Shown here in pieces: positions 33,909-44,842 of a DNA stretch of 64,000 nt. The stretch comes from Azonexus hydrophilus DSM 23864 (GTDB lineage Bacteria > Pseudomonadota > Gammaproteobacteria > Burkholderiales > Rhodocyclaceae). The notes under the pieces were generated by a model that saw only the letters and a list, made by a program, of their open reading frames with translations, was not told the DNA's origin and ran no database searches. The position numbers were made by a program, and so were the translations under genes. Each line of letters starts with the position of its first letter. Within the stretch, counting starts at the first letter, position 1. The stretch covers positions 62,001 through 126,000 of the forward strand of contig NZ_AUCE01000018.1 in the NCBI RefSeq assembly GCF_000429605.1, written 5' to 3'.

Positions 33909-34804
33909 GCAGGGAAGACGCCGGTCGACAGGTAGCGGTCGCCGCGGTCGCAGACGATGGAGACGATGGTCGCGTTTTCCAGGGTCTGGGCCAGACGCAG
34001 CGCCACGGCAAGCGCACCACCGGACGAGATGCCGGCGAAGATGCCTTCCTCGACGGCGAGCCGCCGGGTCATCGCCTCGGCGTCGGCCTGGCTGACGTAT
34101 TCGATGCGGTCGACATTGGTCGGCGCGTAGATCTTCGGCAGGTAGGCTTCCGGCCACTTGCGGATGCCGGGAATCTGGCTGCCGTCTTCCGGCTGGCAGC
34201 CGACGATGGTGATCGCCGGGTTCATTTCCTTGAGGTAACGGCTGGTGCCCATGATGGTGCCGGTGGTGCCCATGCTGGAAACGAAATGGGTGACGCGGCC
34301 ATTGGTGTCGCGCCAGATTTCCGGACCGGTGCCTTCGTAATGGGCGACGGGGTTGTCCGGGTTGGCGAACTGGTCAAGGATGATGCCCTTGCCCTCGTCG
34401 CGCATGCGTTCGGCGACGTCGCGGCACAGTTCCATGCCGCCGTCCTTGGGCGTCAGCACCAGTTCGGCGCCATAGGCGCGCATGCTCTGGCGGCGCTCGA
34501 TGCTCTGGTTCTCGGGCATCACCAGGATCATCTTGTAGCCCTTGATCGCCGCCGCCATGGCCAGCGCGATGCCGGTGTTGCCGGAAGTCGCCTCGATCAG
34601 CGTGTCGCCCGGCTTGATGTCGCCGCGCGCTTCGGCGCGCTGGATCATCGACAATGCCGGCCGATCCTTGACCGAACCGGCCGGGTTGTTGCCTTCGAGC
34701 TTGGCCAGGATGACGTTGCCGCGGCGTTCGTTGTCGGCACTGGGAATGCGCTGCAGGCGAACCAGCGGCGTGTTTCCGACAAAATCCTGCAGGGTTTTAT
34801 ACAT
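33905..34804 (-). CDS. cysM: Cysteine synthase B
   Basis: PLP enzyme that makes cysteine from O-acetylserine and sulfide or thiosulfate, 299 residues. The PLP Lys is in [13 protein letters not shown] and the phosphate-binding loop is SGNTGIA. CysM rather than CysK is indicated by the start [19 protein letters not shown] and the [27 protein letters not shown] segment. It overlaps hldD by 8 bases and the exonuclease gene by 4. Confidence 0.93.
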   Translation of the reverse strand: MYKTLQDFVGNTPLVRLQRIPSADNERRGNVILAKLEGNNPAGSVKDRPALSMIQRAEARGDIKPGDTLIEATSGNTGIALAMAAAIKGYKMILVMPENQSIERRQSMRAYGAELVLTPKDGGMELCRDVAERMRDEGKGIILDQFANPDNPVAHYEGTGPEIWRDTNGRVTHFVSSMGTTGTIMGTSRYLKEMNPAITIVGCQPEDGSQIPGIRKWPEAYLPKIYAPTNVDRIEYVSQADAEAMTRRLAVEEGIFAGISSGGALAVALRLAQTLENATIVSIVCDRGDRYLSTGVFPA

Positions 34805-35795
34805 GGGCTTGCAACCAGTCGATATATTGGGAAACGCCCTCCTCGACCGTCGCCATCGGCGCGTCGTAGCCCGCGTCGCGCAGCTTGGTCAGATCCGCCT
34901 GCGTGAACGCCTGGTACTTGCCCTTCAAGGCTTCGGGGAAGGCGATGTATTCGAGCAAACCCTGTGCCCGGAGTTCCGCCAGACCGAGCGGCGCTTCGCC
35001 CTTGGCCTTGCGGCAGCCGTTGACCGCGGCCACGGCGACATCGTTGAAGCTTTGCGCACGGCCCGAGCCGAGGTTGAAGATGCCGGACTTTTCCGGGTGG
35101 TCGAGGAAGAACAGATTAACCTTGGCCACATCGCCGACGAAGACGAAGTCGCGCATCTGGCCGCCGTTCTCGTAACCGTGCGAGCCCTCGAACAGCTTGA
35201 CCTTGCCGTCGGCGCGGAACTGGTGGAAGTTGTGGAAGGCCACCGAGGCCATGCGTCCCTTGTGGTTCTCGCGCGGGCCATAGACGTTGAAGTAGCGGAA
35301 GCCGACGATCTGCGACGAGGGCTGCAGCGCCAGACGCTTGCGGACGATCTGGTCAAACAGGAACTTGGAGTAGCCGTAAACATTGAGCGGCCCCTCGAAT
35401 TCGCGCTCCTCGCGGAAGACGCTGGAAGCGCCATAGGTCGCCGCCGACGAGGCGTAGAGGAACTGCACGTCCTGATCGAGGCACCAGTCGAGCAGGATGC
35501 TGGAGTAACGGAAATTGTTCTCCATCATGTAGCGACCGTCGGTTTCCATGGTGTCGGAGCAGGCCCCCTCGTGGAAGATGGCTTCGACATCGCCATCGAA
35601 ATGACCGGCCTGGATGCGCTCGATGAAGTCCTGCTTGTCGATGTAATCGACGATGTCGCAGTCGATCAGATTCTTGAACTTCTCGGCCTTGCTCAGGTTG
35701 TCGACGGCGATGATCTTGGTCACGCCGCGCTCGTTGAGCGCCTTGACGATGTTGGAACCGATGAAGCCGGCGGCGCCGGTGACGATGGTTTTCAT
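34797..35795 (-). CDS. hldD: ADP-L-glycero-D-manno-heptose 6-epimerase
   Basis: Epimerase of the lipopolysaccharide inner-core heptose pathway, 332 residues. It has an N-terminal NADP-binding [15 protein letters not shown], the catalytic YGYSK motif and the [11 protein letters not shown] segment typical of HldD (RfaD). Downstream of rfaE1 with 9 bases between them, so heptose activation genes are clustered. Confidence 0.94.
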   Translation of the reverse strand: MKTIVTGAAGFIGSNIVKALNERGVTKIIAVDNLSKAEKFKNLIDCDIVDYIDKQDFIERIQAGHFDGDVEAIFHEGACSDTMETDGRYMMENNFRYSSILLDWCLDQDVQFLYASSAATYGASSVFREEREFEGPLNVYGYSKFLFDQIVRKRLALQPSSQIVGFRYFNVYGPRENHKGRMASVAFHNFHQFRADGKVKLFEGSHGYENGGQMRDFVFVGDVAKVNLFFLDHPEKSGIFNLGSGRAQSFNDVAVAAVNGCRKAKGEAPLGLAELRAQGLLEYIAFPEALKGKYQAFTQADLTKLRDAGYDAPMATVEEGVSQYIDWLQAHV

Positions 35796-35804
35796 GCCTT
35801 CTCC

Positions 35805-36731
35805 TTACAGGGCGCCCGCGATTTCGTCGCGGGTGACAACGGCGGTACCCAGTTTGCCGACGACAATGCCGGCGGCGATGTTGGCGACCCGAATGGCCTC
35901 GGCCCAGTCGGCGCCGGCGGCGAGCATCACGGCCAGCGTGGCGATGACGGTATCGCCGGCACCGGAAACGTCGAAGACTTCACGGGCCTGCGCGGCCTGG
36001 TGGAAGGTCTGACCGTCGGCGAAGAGCGTCATGCCCTCCTCGCTACGGGTGACCAGCAGGGCTTCGAGGCCGAGTTCGCCACGCAGTTTCTCCGCCTTGG
36101 CGAACAGTTCGGCGTCCGACGACCAGCGACCGACGACGTCGCGCAGTTCGGAACGGTTCGGGGTGATGACAGTCGCCCCGGCGTATTTGCCCCACTCGTC
36201 GCCCTTGGGATCGACCAGCACCGGCTTGGCAGCGGCGCGGGCGAGACGGATCATCTCGGCAATATGGGTCAGCCCCCCCTTGCCATAGTCGGACAGGATG
36301 ACGATGTCGCAATCGGCCAGGCGGCGCTCGAATTCGGCGAGCTTGGCCTGCAGGATTTCATGCGATGGCGGGGTTTCGAAATCGATGCGCAGCAATTGCT
36401 GCTGACGACCGATGACCCGCAATTTGACCGTGGTATCGATGTCGCGGTCGACCTGCAGGTCGGCAGCAATTTCCCCTTCAAGCAGCAGGCGCTTGAGCGC
36501 TCGACCGGCATCGTCATCACCGACAACCGACAGCAGGGTCGTCCTGGCACCGAGCGAGGCGGCATTACGGGCGACGTTGGCAGCACCGCCGAGGCGCTCT
36601 TCCATGCGCTCGACCTTGACCACCGGCACCGGCGCTTCCGGCGAAATCCGGCTGACGTCGCCGAACCAGTAGCGGTCCAGCATCACGTCGCCGACGACGA
36701 GCAGGCGGACCTGCGTGAGTTTTTCCAGCAT
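35805..36731 (-). CDS. rfaE1: D-glycero-beta-D-manno-heptose-7-phosphate kinase
   Basis: PfkB-family sugar kinase, 308 residues. It has the family start MLEKLTQVRLLVVGDVMLDRYWFGDVSRISPEAPVPVV and the C-terminal anion-hole motif VSGAGDTVIATLA. E. coli HldE fuses this kinase to an adenylyltransferase domain; only the kinase half is present here, so a separate RfaE2 is expected elsewhere. Follows lapB after 7 bases. Confidence 0.93.
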   Translation of the reverse strand: MLEKLTQVRLLVVGDVMLDRYWFGDVSRISPEAPVPVVKVERMEERLGGAANVARNAASLGARTTLLSVVGDDDAGRALKRLLLEGEIAADLQVDRDIDTTVKLRVIGRQQQLLRIDFETPPSHEILQAKLAEFERRLADCDIVILSDYGKGGLTHIAEMIRLARAAAKPVLVDPKGDEWGKYAGATVITPNRSELRDVVGRWSSDAELFAKAEKLRGELGLEALLVTRSEEGMTLFADGQTFHQAAQAREVFDVSGAGDTVIATLAVMLAAGADWAEAIRVANIAAGIVVGKLGTAVVTRDEIAGAL

Positions 36732-36738
36732 GGGTGTC

Positions 36739-37911
36739 CTACAGGGATTGATCGAATTCTTCGCCGCGACGCGGCGGATTGGTTTCCCAGCCGCCGCAGG
36801 CCGGGCAGCGCCAGTAAAACTGGCGCGCCTTGAAGCCGCAATTATTGCACCGATAGCGCGACAGGCGGCGGGTATAGCCCTGGATGATGCTCTTGGCCAG
36901 CTCGACATCGCCGCGCACCTCCGGCGAAGCCAGCGGCAGCCGCGCGCTCATCAGCTTCTCCAGGCCGAGCAGGGTCGGATTGCGCTGCAACTCGGCCCGC
37001 ACCAGCCGGTAGGCCGCTTCATTGCCCTGGCCTTCGAGCACCAGTTGATAGACCACATCGAGCAGATCAAGCGAGGGATAGTGTTCGAGATAACCGCTGA
37101 GCAGCGCGATGCCTTCATCGCGGCGCGACAGCCTCAGGTAGGCGTCGAGCAGGCGTTGGGCAACCAGCGACAAGTAAGCAGGATCCTGCTGTTCGATGCC
37201 CTGCCAGACGGCAATCGCCTCTTCGGTCCGGCCTTCCTGAGCAAGCAGGTCGCCGAGCAGCATGCTGGCACGAACGCACTTGCGGTTCTCCTGCATCGCC
37301 ACATCAAGGTAGGCCCTCGCCGAATCGCTGCGCGAGCGCATGATTTCGCCGGCTGCGAGTTCGCAGTAGTACTCGGCGATTTCCTTGTGCGAGGCCAGAT
37401 CGGGCAGTTCGCGGGCGATCTCGATGGCTTTCTGCCACTCTTTACCGACCTGGTAGATCTCCAGCAGCGAACGCTTGGCGTCGGCATCGCGCGCCGTGCC
37501 GACCAGCTTGTTGAAGATTTCCTCGGCCCGGTCGAGCAGGCCGGCCTTGAGGAAGTCCTGGCCGAGTTCGACCATGGCTTGCAAGCGGTGCTTTTCCTCG
37601 ATATCCGGCAGCCCCAGCAGGTTCTGGTGCATGCGGATGGCCCGCTCGGTCTCGCCGCGGCGACGGAACAGGTTGCCGAGGGCGAAATGCAGTTCAACGG
37701 TCTGCGAATCGACCTTGGCGACTTCGAGGAAGGAGTCGATGGCCTTGTCCGGCTGCTCGTTGAGCAGGAAATTCAGGCCCGTGAAATAGGAGCGCGGCAG
37801 GGCGCGCGATTCGTGCACCACCTGGCGCATGTCAATGCGCGCAGCCATCCAGCCGACGGCAAAAAACACCGGAACCAGCAGGAGTTGCCAGTATTCGAAG
37901 ATATCGTTCAT
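36739..37911 (-). CDS. lapB: Lipopolysaccharide assembly protein B
   Basis: Inner-membrane protein that promotes FtsH-mediated LpxC degradation and so sets LPS levels, 390 residues. It has an N-terminal membrane anchor (EYWQLLLVPVFFAVGWMAARID), a series of TPR units across about residues 30-300, and a C-terminal rubredoxin-like zinc site CNNCGFKARQFYWRCPACGGW. The ATG overlaps the lapA stop codon by 4 bases. Confidence 0.93.
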   Translation of the reverse strand: MNDIFEYWQLLLVPVFFAVGWMAARIDMRQVVHESRALPRSYFTGLNFLLNEQPDKAIDSFLEVAKVDSQTVELHFALGNLFRRRGETERAIRMHQNLLGLPDIEEKHRLQAMVELGQDFLKAGLLDRAEEIFNKLVGTARDADAKRSLLEIYQVGKEWQKAIEIARELPDLASHKEIAEYYCELAAGEIMRSRSDSARAYLDVAMQENRKCVRASMLLGDLLAQEGRTEEAIAVWQGIEQQDPAYLSLVAQRLLDAYLRLSRRDEGIALLSGYLEHYPSLDLLDVVYQLVLEGQGNEAAYRLVRAELQRNPTLLGLEKLMSARLPLASPEVRGDVELAKSIIQGYTRRLSRYRCNNCGFKARQFYWRCPACGGWETNPPRRGEEFDQSL

Positions 37912-38195
37912 TGCGGGGGAGGCACGTCGGGCAGCACGGGCGCGGCTGGCTCGGCCTGGCCTGCGGCGCGCCGGAGTCGGGACAGTTCGCGACGCTGGCG
38001 AAAGACCACGCCAACCAGCGACAGCACGCCAAGAATGGCGCCGCCGGCAAAAAAGACCAGCAGCAGGATGACCAGCGGCGTCTGCCACTGATAGTCGAGC
38101 ACCAGGTTCAGGGTGACCGGTGCCGTATTCTGGACGGCAAAGACGACCAGAAAGGCGAAGATGATGAAACGCAGGAACCAGGTAAGCGCTGTCAT
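37908..38195 (-). CDS. lapA: Lipopolysaccharide assembly protein A (DUF1049)
   Basis: A small inner-membrane protein of 95 residues with two membrane segments and the family motif FAVQNTAPVTLNL. The ATG at 38195 is preferred; an in-frame TTG three codons upstream (38204) is the alternative. A terminator for ihfB lies just upstream, so lapAB rely on read-through or on their own promoter. Confidence 0.88.
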   Translation of the reverse strand: MTALTWFLRFIIFAFLVVFAVQNTAPVTLNLVLDYQWQTPLVILLLVFFAGGAILGVLSLVGVVFRQRRELSRLRRAAGQAEPAAPVLPDVPPPQ

Positions 38196-38206
38196 GACAT
38201 TCAATG

Positions 38207-38233
38207 AAAAGGGGCAGTGAAATTCACTGCCCC
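38207..38233 (-). terminator. Intrinsic terminator of ihfB
   Basis: An 11-bp perfect stem, GGGGCAGTGAA with TTCACTGCCCC (38211-38233), is followed on the minus strand by TTTT. Confidence 0.75.
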
Positions 38234-38262
38234 GAATCTACCACATTGGGCCAAGCCCGGCT

Positions 38263-38547
38263 TTAGATCGACTGATCGACCCGCTCGCGCAATTCCTTGC
38301 CGGCCTTGAAGTGGGGAACCCACTTTGCCGGCACGCTGACCTTTTCCCCGGATTTCGGGTTACGTCCAACGCGCGGCGGCCGATAGTTGAGCGCGAAGCT
38401 GCCGAATCCGCGGATCTCGATGCGGTCCCCGCGCACCAGCGCTTCGGACATCGCATCGAGAATCATCTTGACTGCGAAATCAGCATCTTTCGCCACCAAC
38501 TGCGGAAAGCGTTCCGCCAGCCGGGCGATGAGCTCGGATTTGGTCAT
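38263..38547 (-). CDS. ihfB: Integration host factor subunit beta
   Basis: DNA-bending HU/IHF-family protein of 94 residues. It starts [17 protein letters not shown] and carries the DNA-contacting arm [24 protein letters not shown] with the intercalating Pro. It follows rpsA by 12 bases, the usual order in proteobacteria. Confidence 0.95.
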   Translation of the reverse strand: MTKSELIARLAERFPQLVAKDADFAVKMILDAMSEALVRGDRIEIRGFGSFALNYRPPRVGRNPKSGEKVSVPAKWVPHFKAGKELRERVDQSI

Positions 38548-38559
38548 GTCGCCTGCCTA

Positions 38560-40236
38560 TCAGCCTTGCTGGTTCAGCTTGGCCTTGAGCAGGGCACCCA
38601 GGTTGGTCGTACCGGTGGCGGCGGAAGTGTCAGCAGAGAACTTCTGCATGGCTTCGTGCTGCTCGGCTTGATCCTTGGCCTTGATGGACAGATTGATGCC
38701 ACGGGTCTTGCGATCCACGTTGATGATCATGGCTTCGATCTCGTCGCCCACCTTCAGGTGCTGGGACAGGTCCTCGGTACGCTCGCGGGAGAACTCGGAG
38801 GCGCGCAGGTAGGCTTCGTTCTCGCCGTCCAGCGTGACCACGGCACCACGTGCGTCGACCGACTTGACGGTGCCGCGAACGATGCTGTTCTTCTCGTGGG
38901 TAGCGATGAAGTTGGCGTACGGGTCTCCGTCGAGCTGCTTGATGCCCAGGGAGATACGCTCCTTCTCGACGTCGATGCCGAGAACCACGGCTTCGACTTC
39001 GTCACCCTTCTTGAAGTTGCGGATGGCCTCTTCGCCGGTCGCGGACCAGGACAGGTCGGACAGGTGAACCAGACCGTCGATGCCACCCGGCAGGCCGATG
39101 AAGATACCGAAGTCGGTGATCGACTTGATACCGCCCTTCACCTTGTCGCCCTTCTTGTGGTTCATCGCGAAGTCGTCCCACGGATTCGCCTGGCACTGCT
39201 TCATGCCCAGCGAGATACGGCGACGCTCTTCGTCGATTTCCAGGATCATGACTTCGACTTCGTCGCCGAGCGAGACAACCTTGGACGGGTGGACGTTCTT
39301 GTTGGTCCAGTCCATTTCGGAGACGTGCACCAGGCCTTCGATGCCCTGTTCGATTTCGACGAAGCCGCCGTAATCGGTCAGGTTGGTGACCTTGCCGAAC
39401 AGGCGGGTGCCGGCCGGGTAGCGGCGGGCAATACCGACCCACGGATCGTCGCCCAGTTGCTTCATGCCCAGCGAGACGCGGTTCTTCTCGGCGTCGAACT
39501 TGAGGATCTTGGCGGTCACTTCGTCACCGACGTTGAGCACTTCGCTCGGGTGACGGACACGGCGCCAGGCCAGGTCGGTGATGTGCAGCAGGCCATCGAT
39601 GCCGCCCAGGTCGACGAATGCGCCGTAGTCGGTGATGTTCTTGACGATGCCCTTGACGGTAGCACCTTCCTTGAGGTTTTCCATCAGCTTTTCGCGATCC
39701 TTGTCGGCGGTCGCTTCGAGGACGGCACGACGGGACAGGACGACGTTGTTACGCTTGCGGTCAAGCTTGATGACCTTGAACTCCATGGTCTTGCCTTCGT
39801 ACGGCGTGGTGTCCTTGACCGGACGCATGTCGACCAGCGAGCCCGGAAGGAAGGCACGGACGCCGTTGGACATGACGGTGAGACCACCCTTGACCTTGCC
39901 GGTGATGGTGCCGGAAACCAGGGCACCGTCGTTGAGGGCTTGCTCGAGGAAGTTCCAGGAGGCGATGCGCTTGGCGCGATCGCGGGACAGACGGGTCGAA
40001 CCATAGCCGTCTTCCAGCATTTCGATGGCGACCTGGACGAAATCGCCGACGGCGACTTCAACTTCACCCTGGTCGTTCAGGAATTCTTCTACGGGAACGT
40101 AGGATTCGGATTTCAGGCCGGCATTGACCACGACGAAATTGTGGTCGATGAGCACCACTTCTGCAGTGATGACTTCGCCTTGACGCATTTCCTGGCGAGC
40201 CAGGGATTCTTCAAAAAGTTGAGCAAAAGATTCCAT
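38560..40236 (-). CDS. rpsA: 30S ribosomal protein S1
   Basis: RNA-binding protein that loads mRNA onto the 30S subunit, 558 residues with six S1 (OB-fold) repeats, several marked by repeats of the type [20 protein letters not shown] and SLGMKQ. Length and repeat number equal E. coli S1. It lies between aroA-cmk and ihfB, the conserved cmk-rpsA-ihfB order. Confidence 0.97.
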   Translation of the reverse strand: MESFAQLFEESLARQEMRQGEVITAEVVLIDHNFVVVNAGLKSESYVPVEEFLNDQGEVEVAVGDFVQVAIEMLEDGYGSTRLSRDRAKRIASWNFLEQALNDGALVSGTITGKVKGGLTVMSNGVRAFLPGSLVDMRPVKDTTPYEGKTMEFKVIKLDRKRNNVVLSRRAVLEATADKDREKLMENLKEGATVKGIVKNITDYGAFVDLGGIDGLLHITDLAWRRVRHPSEVLNVGDEVTAKILKFDAEKNRVSLGMKQLGDDPWVGIARRYPAGTRLFGKVTNLTDYGGFVEIEQGIEGLVHVSEMDWTNKNVHPSKVVSLGDEVEVMILEIDEERRRISLGMKQCQANPWDDFAMNHKKGDKVKGGIKSITDFGIFIGLPGGIDGLVHLSDLSWSATGEEAIRNFKKGDEVEAVVLGIDVEKERISLGIKQLDGDPYANFIATHEKNSIVRGTVKSVDARGAVVTLDGENEAYLRASEFSRERTEDLSQHLKVGDEIEAMIINVDRKTRGINLSIKAKDQAEQHEAMQKFSADTSAATGTTNLGALLKAKLNQQG

Positions 40237-40287
40237 TACGGAGTGAGTTCCTTGCCACGAATCAGACGACCCGCGACGGGTTGAAGG

Positions 40288-42222
40288 TTAATGAAACGAT
40301 GCTTCGGCAAACCAGTCCAGCACCTGCTTCACCGCCTGTTCGATGGTGAGATGGGTGGTGTCCAGCAGCCGGGCATCGGCCTCCTGCCTGAGCGGCGCCA
40401 CGCTGCGTTGCGAATCGCGCGCATCACGTTGCTGCAGGTCCGACAGAAGGTCCGGGAGATTAGCAGAGAAACCTTTTTCGATCAACTGCTTATAGCGACG
40501 TTCAGCGCGCGCCTCGGCCGTCGCCGTCAGGAAGACCTTGAGCGGTGCGCGCGGGAAGACCACCGAGCCCATGTCGCGACCGTCGCCGACCAGGCCGGGT
40601 GCCGTGTTGAAGGCGCGCTGGCGGAACAGCAGCGCCTCGCGTACGGCCGGCAGCGCCGCGACTTTCGAGGCACCCGCCGAAATCTCTTCGGTGCGGATGG
40701 CATCGCCAACCAGAACGCCGGCCAGGCGAATATCCTCACCAGTAAACACCACGTCGAGACCGGCGGCAATGGCGGCAACGCCGGCCTCATCGCCCCAGGC
40801 CACACCGGCCCGCTGTGCGGCCAGCGCAGTCAGGCGGTAGAGTGCGCCGGAATCGAGATAGGCAAAACCGAGTGCCGCCGCCACGCGCGCCGCCACCGTC
40901 CCCTTGCCGGAAGCCGACGGGCCGTCGATGGCAATCACCGGCGCCGCCCGGGTGACTTCGGCAAAGCGCTCGAAGTAATCGGGGAAGGTCTTGCCGACGC
41001 ACTTCGGATCGTTGATCCGCAGCGGCGTCGCAAACGCCGCCAGCGAGAAGCACATGGCCATGCGGTGATCGTCATAGGTATCGATGGCCGCCGGCTTCAG
41101 CGGCGCCGGGGTGACGCGGATGTAATCGGCGCCCTCCTCGACTTGGGCGCCGAGCTTGCGCAGTTCGGTCGCCATCGCGGCGATGCGGTCGGTTTCCTTG
41201 ACCCGCCAGCTGGCGATGTTGCGCAGCGTGGTCGTGCCCTTGGCGAACAGCGCAGCGGTAGCCAGCGTCATCGCCGCATCGGGAATGTGGTTGCAATCGA
41301 GGTCGACGGCGACCAGCCCGCCCTCTGGCGCACGCGCTGCCATCCAGTTCGGCCCGGTTTCGATGATGGCGCCCATCTGCGCCAGCGCTTCGGCGAATTT
41401 CACGTCGCCCTGGATCGAATCGGCGCCAACGCCTTCGACGCGCACCGGTCCGCCACCAATCGCCCCGAGCGCCAGGAAGTAGGACGCCGACGAGGCATCG
41501 CCTTCGACATACACCGTGCCCGGCGACTGGTAGCGGCTACCGGCCCTGACCGAAAAGCGCTGCCAGCCGTCGCGCTCGACGACAACCCCGAAGCGGGCCA
41601 TGGTCGCCAGCGTGATCTCGATGTAGGGCTTGGAAATCAGCTCGCCGACCACTTCGACGGCCACCGTCTCGCCGGTCAGCGGCAAGGCCATCAGCAGGCC
41701 GGTCAGGAACTGGCTGGAGACATCGCCGCGCACCTTGACCACGCCGCCAGGGCGGATGGTCGCTGGCTTGAGCTGCAGCGGCGGGTAACCGTCGTTGCCG
41801 AGGTAAGTGACATCGGCGCCGAGCTGGCGCAAACCATCGACCAGGTCGCCAATCGGCCGTTCATGCATGCGGGCGACGCCCTTCAGCACATAGTCGCCGC
41901 CGACCAGCGCCAACGCCGCCGTCAGCGGCCGGAAGGCGGTGCCGGCGTTGCCGAGGAACAATTCCGCTGCCTTGACCGGAAAGCGACCGCCGCAACCGGC
42001 AATTTTCCAGTGCTCACCGCCCAGGTGCGTGACGCCAACGCCCAGCGCCTGCAGCGCCTCGAGCATGCGCTCGGTATCGTCCGACGCGAGCAGGTCGCGC
42101 ACCTCGGTCTCGCCCTCAGCCAGCGCAGCGAGCAGCAGGACGCGGTTGGAAATGCTCTTCGAACCGGGCAGGCGAACGGTACCGGCAGCAGACAATAATT
42201 GCGGGAGGTCGAGGAATTCCAT
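40288..42222 (-). CDS. aroA-cmk: Bifunctional EPSP synthase / cytidylate kinase
   Basis: A single 644-residue chain fusing two enzymes. Residues 1 to about 430 are 3-phosphoshikimate 1-carboxyvinyltransferase, with [26 protein letters not shown] and [13 protein letters not shown]. From about residue 432 cytidylate kinase follows, with Walker [13 protein letters not shown] and [15 protein letters not shown]. No stop or restart separates them. The fusion is known in betaproteobacteria. It links the shikimate pathway with CMP phosphorylation and matches the common aroA-cmk gene order. Confidence 0.95.
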   Translation of the reverse strand: MEFLDLPQLLSAAGTVRLPGSKSISNRVLLLAALAEGETEVRDLLASDDTERMLEALQALGVGVTHLGGEHWKIAGCGGRFPVKAAELFLGNAGTAFRPLTAALALVGGDYVLKGVARMHERPIGDLVDGLRQLGADVTYLGNDGYPPLQLKPATIRPGGVVKVRGDVSSQFLTGLLMALPLTGETVAVEVVGELISKPYIEITLATMARFGVVVERDGWQRFSVRAGSRYQSPGTVYVEGDASSASYFLALGAIGGGPVRVEGVGADSIQGDVKFAEALAQMGAIIETGPNWMAARAPEGGLVAVDLDCNHIPDAAMTLATAALFAKGTTTLRNIASWRVKETDRIAAMATELRKLGAQVEEGADYIRVTPAPLKPAAIDTYDDHRMAMCFSLAAFATPLRINDPKCVGKTFPDYFERFAEVTRAAPVIAIDGPSASGKGTVAARVAAALGFAYLDSGALYRLTALAAQRAGVAWGDEAGVAAIAAGLDVVFTGEDIRLAGVLVGDAIRTEEISAGASKVAALPAVREALLFRQRAFNTAPGLVGDGRDMGSVVFPRAPLKVFLTATAEARAERRYKQLIEKGFSANLPDLLSDLQQRDARDSQRSVAPLRQEADARLLDTTHLTIEQAVKQVLDWFAEASFH

Positions 42223-42289
42223 GGCGACGGGACTGTGTGGAAAGTCCGCCAGTTTACCCGTGGACTGCGAAAGTCCGAAGCACGAAACC

Positions 42290-42838
42290 TCAGAAGCCCT
42301 TCTCGGCCTCGGCAAAACTCGGCGCCACCGCATCCTTGGCCGACAGCAACGGCGTCCCGGCAAAGCCCCAGTCGATGGCCAGGGCGGGATCGTCCCAGCG
42401 AATGCAGCGTTCATGCGCGGGCGAGTAGTAGTCGGTCGTCTTGTACAGAAACTCCGCCGTTTCGCTCAACGTCACGAAACCGTGCGCAAAACCGGGCGGA
42501 ATCCATATCTGCCGCTTGTTTTCGGCCGACAGCAACGTCCCGGACCAATGACCGAAAGTCGCCGAATCGCGACGCAGGTCCACCGCAACATCGTAAACCT
42601 CGCCCTGAATGACGCGTATCAGTTTGCCTTGAGCCTTGGGCGGCAGTTGGTAATGCAAGCCCCTGAGCACTCCGATGGTACTTTTTGAGTGATTATCCTG
42701 AACAAACCTGACATGCTCCCCGACGAGTTCATCGAAGGCACGCTGATTGAAACTCTCGAAGAAAAAACCGCGCGTATCACCGAATACTGTCGGCTCCAAC
42801 AGCAGGACACCGGGAAGGGGCATGGCGAGCAAGCGCAT
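42290..42838 (-). CDS. rfbC: dTDP-4-dehydrorhamnose 3,5-epimerase
   Basis: Third enzyme of dTDP-L-rhamnose synthesis, 182 residues. It has the RmlC motifs [37 protein letters not shown] with the catalytic His, and [14 protein letters not shown]. The ATG at 42838 shares its A with the rfbA stop codon. A GTG one codon earlier is possible, but family alignment favours the ATG. Last gene of an rfbB-rfbA-rfbC unit; rfbD is absent from the window. Confidence 0.94.
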   Translation of the reverse strand: MRLLAMPLPGVLLLEPTVFGDTRGFFFESFNQRAFDELVGEHVRFVQDNHSKSTIGVLRGLHYQLPPKAQGKLIRVIQGEVYDVAVDLRRDSATFGHWSGTLLSAENKRQIWIPPGFAHGFVTLSETAEFLYKTTDYYSPAHERCIRWDDPALAIDWGFAGTPLLSAKDAVAPSFAEAEKGF

Positions 42839-43734
42839 CACATCGCCCTGTCCGACAACAGAGCGGACAAATACTGACCATAGGGGTTCTTGAGCATCGG
42901 CGCAGCCAGCACTTCAAGTTGCCCGGCATCTATCCAGCCCTTACGGAAGGCGATTTCCTCGGGACAGGATATTTTCAACCCCTGTCGCTTCTCGATGGTG
43001 GCTATGAACTGGCTGGCCTCGAGCAGGCTCTCGTGGGTACCGGTATCTAGCCAGGCGTGACCGCGCCCCATGAGCCTGACGTTCAACTGACCGCGCTCAA
43101 GATAAAGGCGGTTGATATCGGTGATCTCCAATTCGCCTCTGGCCGACGGGCGAAGATCGCGGGCCATGTCGATCACCTGATCATCATAGAAATAAAGACC
43201 GGTAACAGCATAGTGTGACTTCGGCAGCCTGGGCTTTTCCTCCAGACTGACCGCACGACCCTCCTGGTCGAACTCGACGACGCCATAACGTTCCGGATCA
43301 TGTACATGATAGGCGAAAACGGTGGCACCACTGGCCTGGGCACCAACTTCCGCCAGATCGGCGGCCAACTCATGGCCATAGAAAATATTGTCACCTAGGA
43401 TCAGCGTCGAATTGTCGTTGCCGACGAATTCGCGGCCGATGATGAAGGCCTGTGCGAGGCCGTCCGGGCTCGGCTGTACCGCGTATTGCAGGTTCAGTCC
43501 CCACTGGCTGCCGTCGCCGAGCAGTTGCTGGAAGCGCGGGGTGTCCTGCGGCGTCGAGATGATCAGGATGTCACGGATACCTGCCAGCATCAGCGTGCTC
43601 AGCGGGTAATAAATCATCGGTTTGTCGTGGATCGGCAGCAATTGCTTGGAAACTGCCAGCGTGACCGGATACAGGCGGGTACCGGAACCGCCGGCAAGGA
43701 TGATGCCCTTGCGCTGTTTTTTTCCCGAACTCAT
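42838..43734 (-). CDS. rfbA: Glucose-1-phosphate thymidylyltransferase
   Basis: First step of dTDP-rhamnose synthesis, 298 residues. The nucleotide-binding signature [20 protein letters not shown] and the substrate loops [22 protein letters not shown] and [19 protein letters not shown] are all present. The ATG overlaps the rfbB stop codon by 4 bases. Confidence 0.95.
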   Translation of the reverse strand: MSSGKKQRKGIILAGGSGTRLYPVTLAVSKQLLPIHDKPMIYYPLSTLMLAGIRDILIISTPQDTPRFQQLLGDGSQWGLNLQYAVQPSPDGLAQAFIIGREFVGNDNSTLILGDNIFYGHELAADLAEVGAQASGATVFAYHVHDPERYGVVEFDQEGRAVSLEEKPRLPKSHYAVTGLYFYDDQVIDMARDLRPSARGELEITDINRLYLERGQLNVRLMGRGHAWLDTGTHESLLEASQFIATIEKRQGLKISCPEEIAFRKGWIDAGQLEVLAAPMLKNPYGQYLSALLSDRAM

Positions 43735-44795
43735 GCGCACTCTCCATAGTGTTTGCCCAGCCAGTCGCGATATGCGCCGCTGGTGACGTTTTTCACCCAG
43801 TCCTGATTGTCCAGATACCAGCGGACCGTCTTGCGGATGCCGGTTTCGAAGGTTTCCGCCGGCTTCCAGCCGAGTTCGCGCTCCAGCTTCGTCGCATCGA
43901 TGGCGTAGCGGCGATCGTGGCCCGGCCGGTCGGTCACGAAGGTGATCTGTTCCCGGTACGACTTGCCGTCGGCACGCGGACTCAATTCGTCCAGGATCGC
44001 GCACAGCGTGTGCACCACGTCGAGATTGGCCTTCTCGTTCCAGCCGCCAACGTTGTACACCTCGCCCAGCCGGCCAGCTTCGAGCACACGGCGGATGGCG
44101 CTGCAGTGATCCTTGACGTACAGCCAGTCGCGGATCTGCTGGCCGTCACCGTAGATCGGCAGGGGCTTGCCGGCCAGCGCGTTGTGGATGCACAGCGGGA
44201 TCAGCTTTTCCGGGAAATGGTAAGGGCCGTAGTTGTTCGAGCAGTTGGTGGTCAGCACCGGCAGCCCGTAGGTGTGGTGATAGGCGCGCACCAGATGGTC
44301 GGACGCCGCCTTGCTCGCCGAGTACGGGCTGTTCGGCTCGTAGCGATTGGTCTCGGTAAAGGCCGGATCGTCCTTGGCCAGCGAGCCGTACACCTCGTCG
44401 GTCGACACGTGCAGGAAACGGAAGGCGGCCTTGTCGGTTTCGTTCAGCCCGCCGAAATAGGCGCGCACGGCTTCCAGCAGGCGGAAAGTGCCGACGATAT
44501 TGGTCTGGATGAAATCTTCCGGGCCATGAATGCTGCGATCGACATGCGACTCGGCGGCAAAATTGATGACTGCGCGCGGTTTGTGCTCGGCAAGCAGTCT
44601 GGCGACCAGACCGAAATCGCCGATGTCGCCGCGGACGAATACATGCGCCGGATTCCCGTCGAGCGTCGCGAGATTTTCCAGATTGCCCGCGTAAGTCAGG
44701 GCATCGAGGTTGATGACGCTCTCGTTATGCTGCGCGCACCAGTCAAGAACGAAATTGCTGCCGATGAAGCCGGCGCCACCTGTGACGAGGATCAT
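43731..44795 (-). CDS. rfbB: dTDP-glucose 4,6-dehydratase
   Basis: Second step of dTDP-rhamnose synthesis, 354 residues. It has an NAD-binding [15 protein letters not shown], the STDEVYGSL catalytic region with Asp-Glu, and the [19 protein letters not shown]yr-x3-Lys motif. First of the three rfb genes, which sit between the tyrA/ligase unit and aroA-cmk on the same strand. Confidence 0.95.
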   Translation of the reverse strand: MILVTGGAGFIGSNFVLDWCAQHNESVINLDALTYAGNLENLATLDGNPAHVFVRGDIGDFGLVARLLAEHKPRAVINFAAESHVDRSIHGPEDFIQTNIVGTFRLLEAVRAYFGGLNETDKAAFRFLHVSTDEVYGSLAKDDPAFTETNRYEPNSPYSASKAASDHLVRAYHHTYGLPVLTTNCSNNYGPYHFPEKLIPLCIHNALAGKPLPIYGDGQQIRDWLYVKDHCSAIRRVLEAGRLGEVYNVGGWNEKANLDVVHTLCAILDELSPRADGKSYREQITFVTDRPGHDRRYAIDATKLERELGWKPAETFETGIRKTVRWYLDNQDWVKNVTSGAYRDWLGKHYGECA

Positions 44796-44842
44796 GAAAG
44801 TCGCTGCCTACGAAATAAGCCGGATTTTATCCCAGCCGCCAT

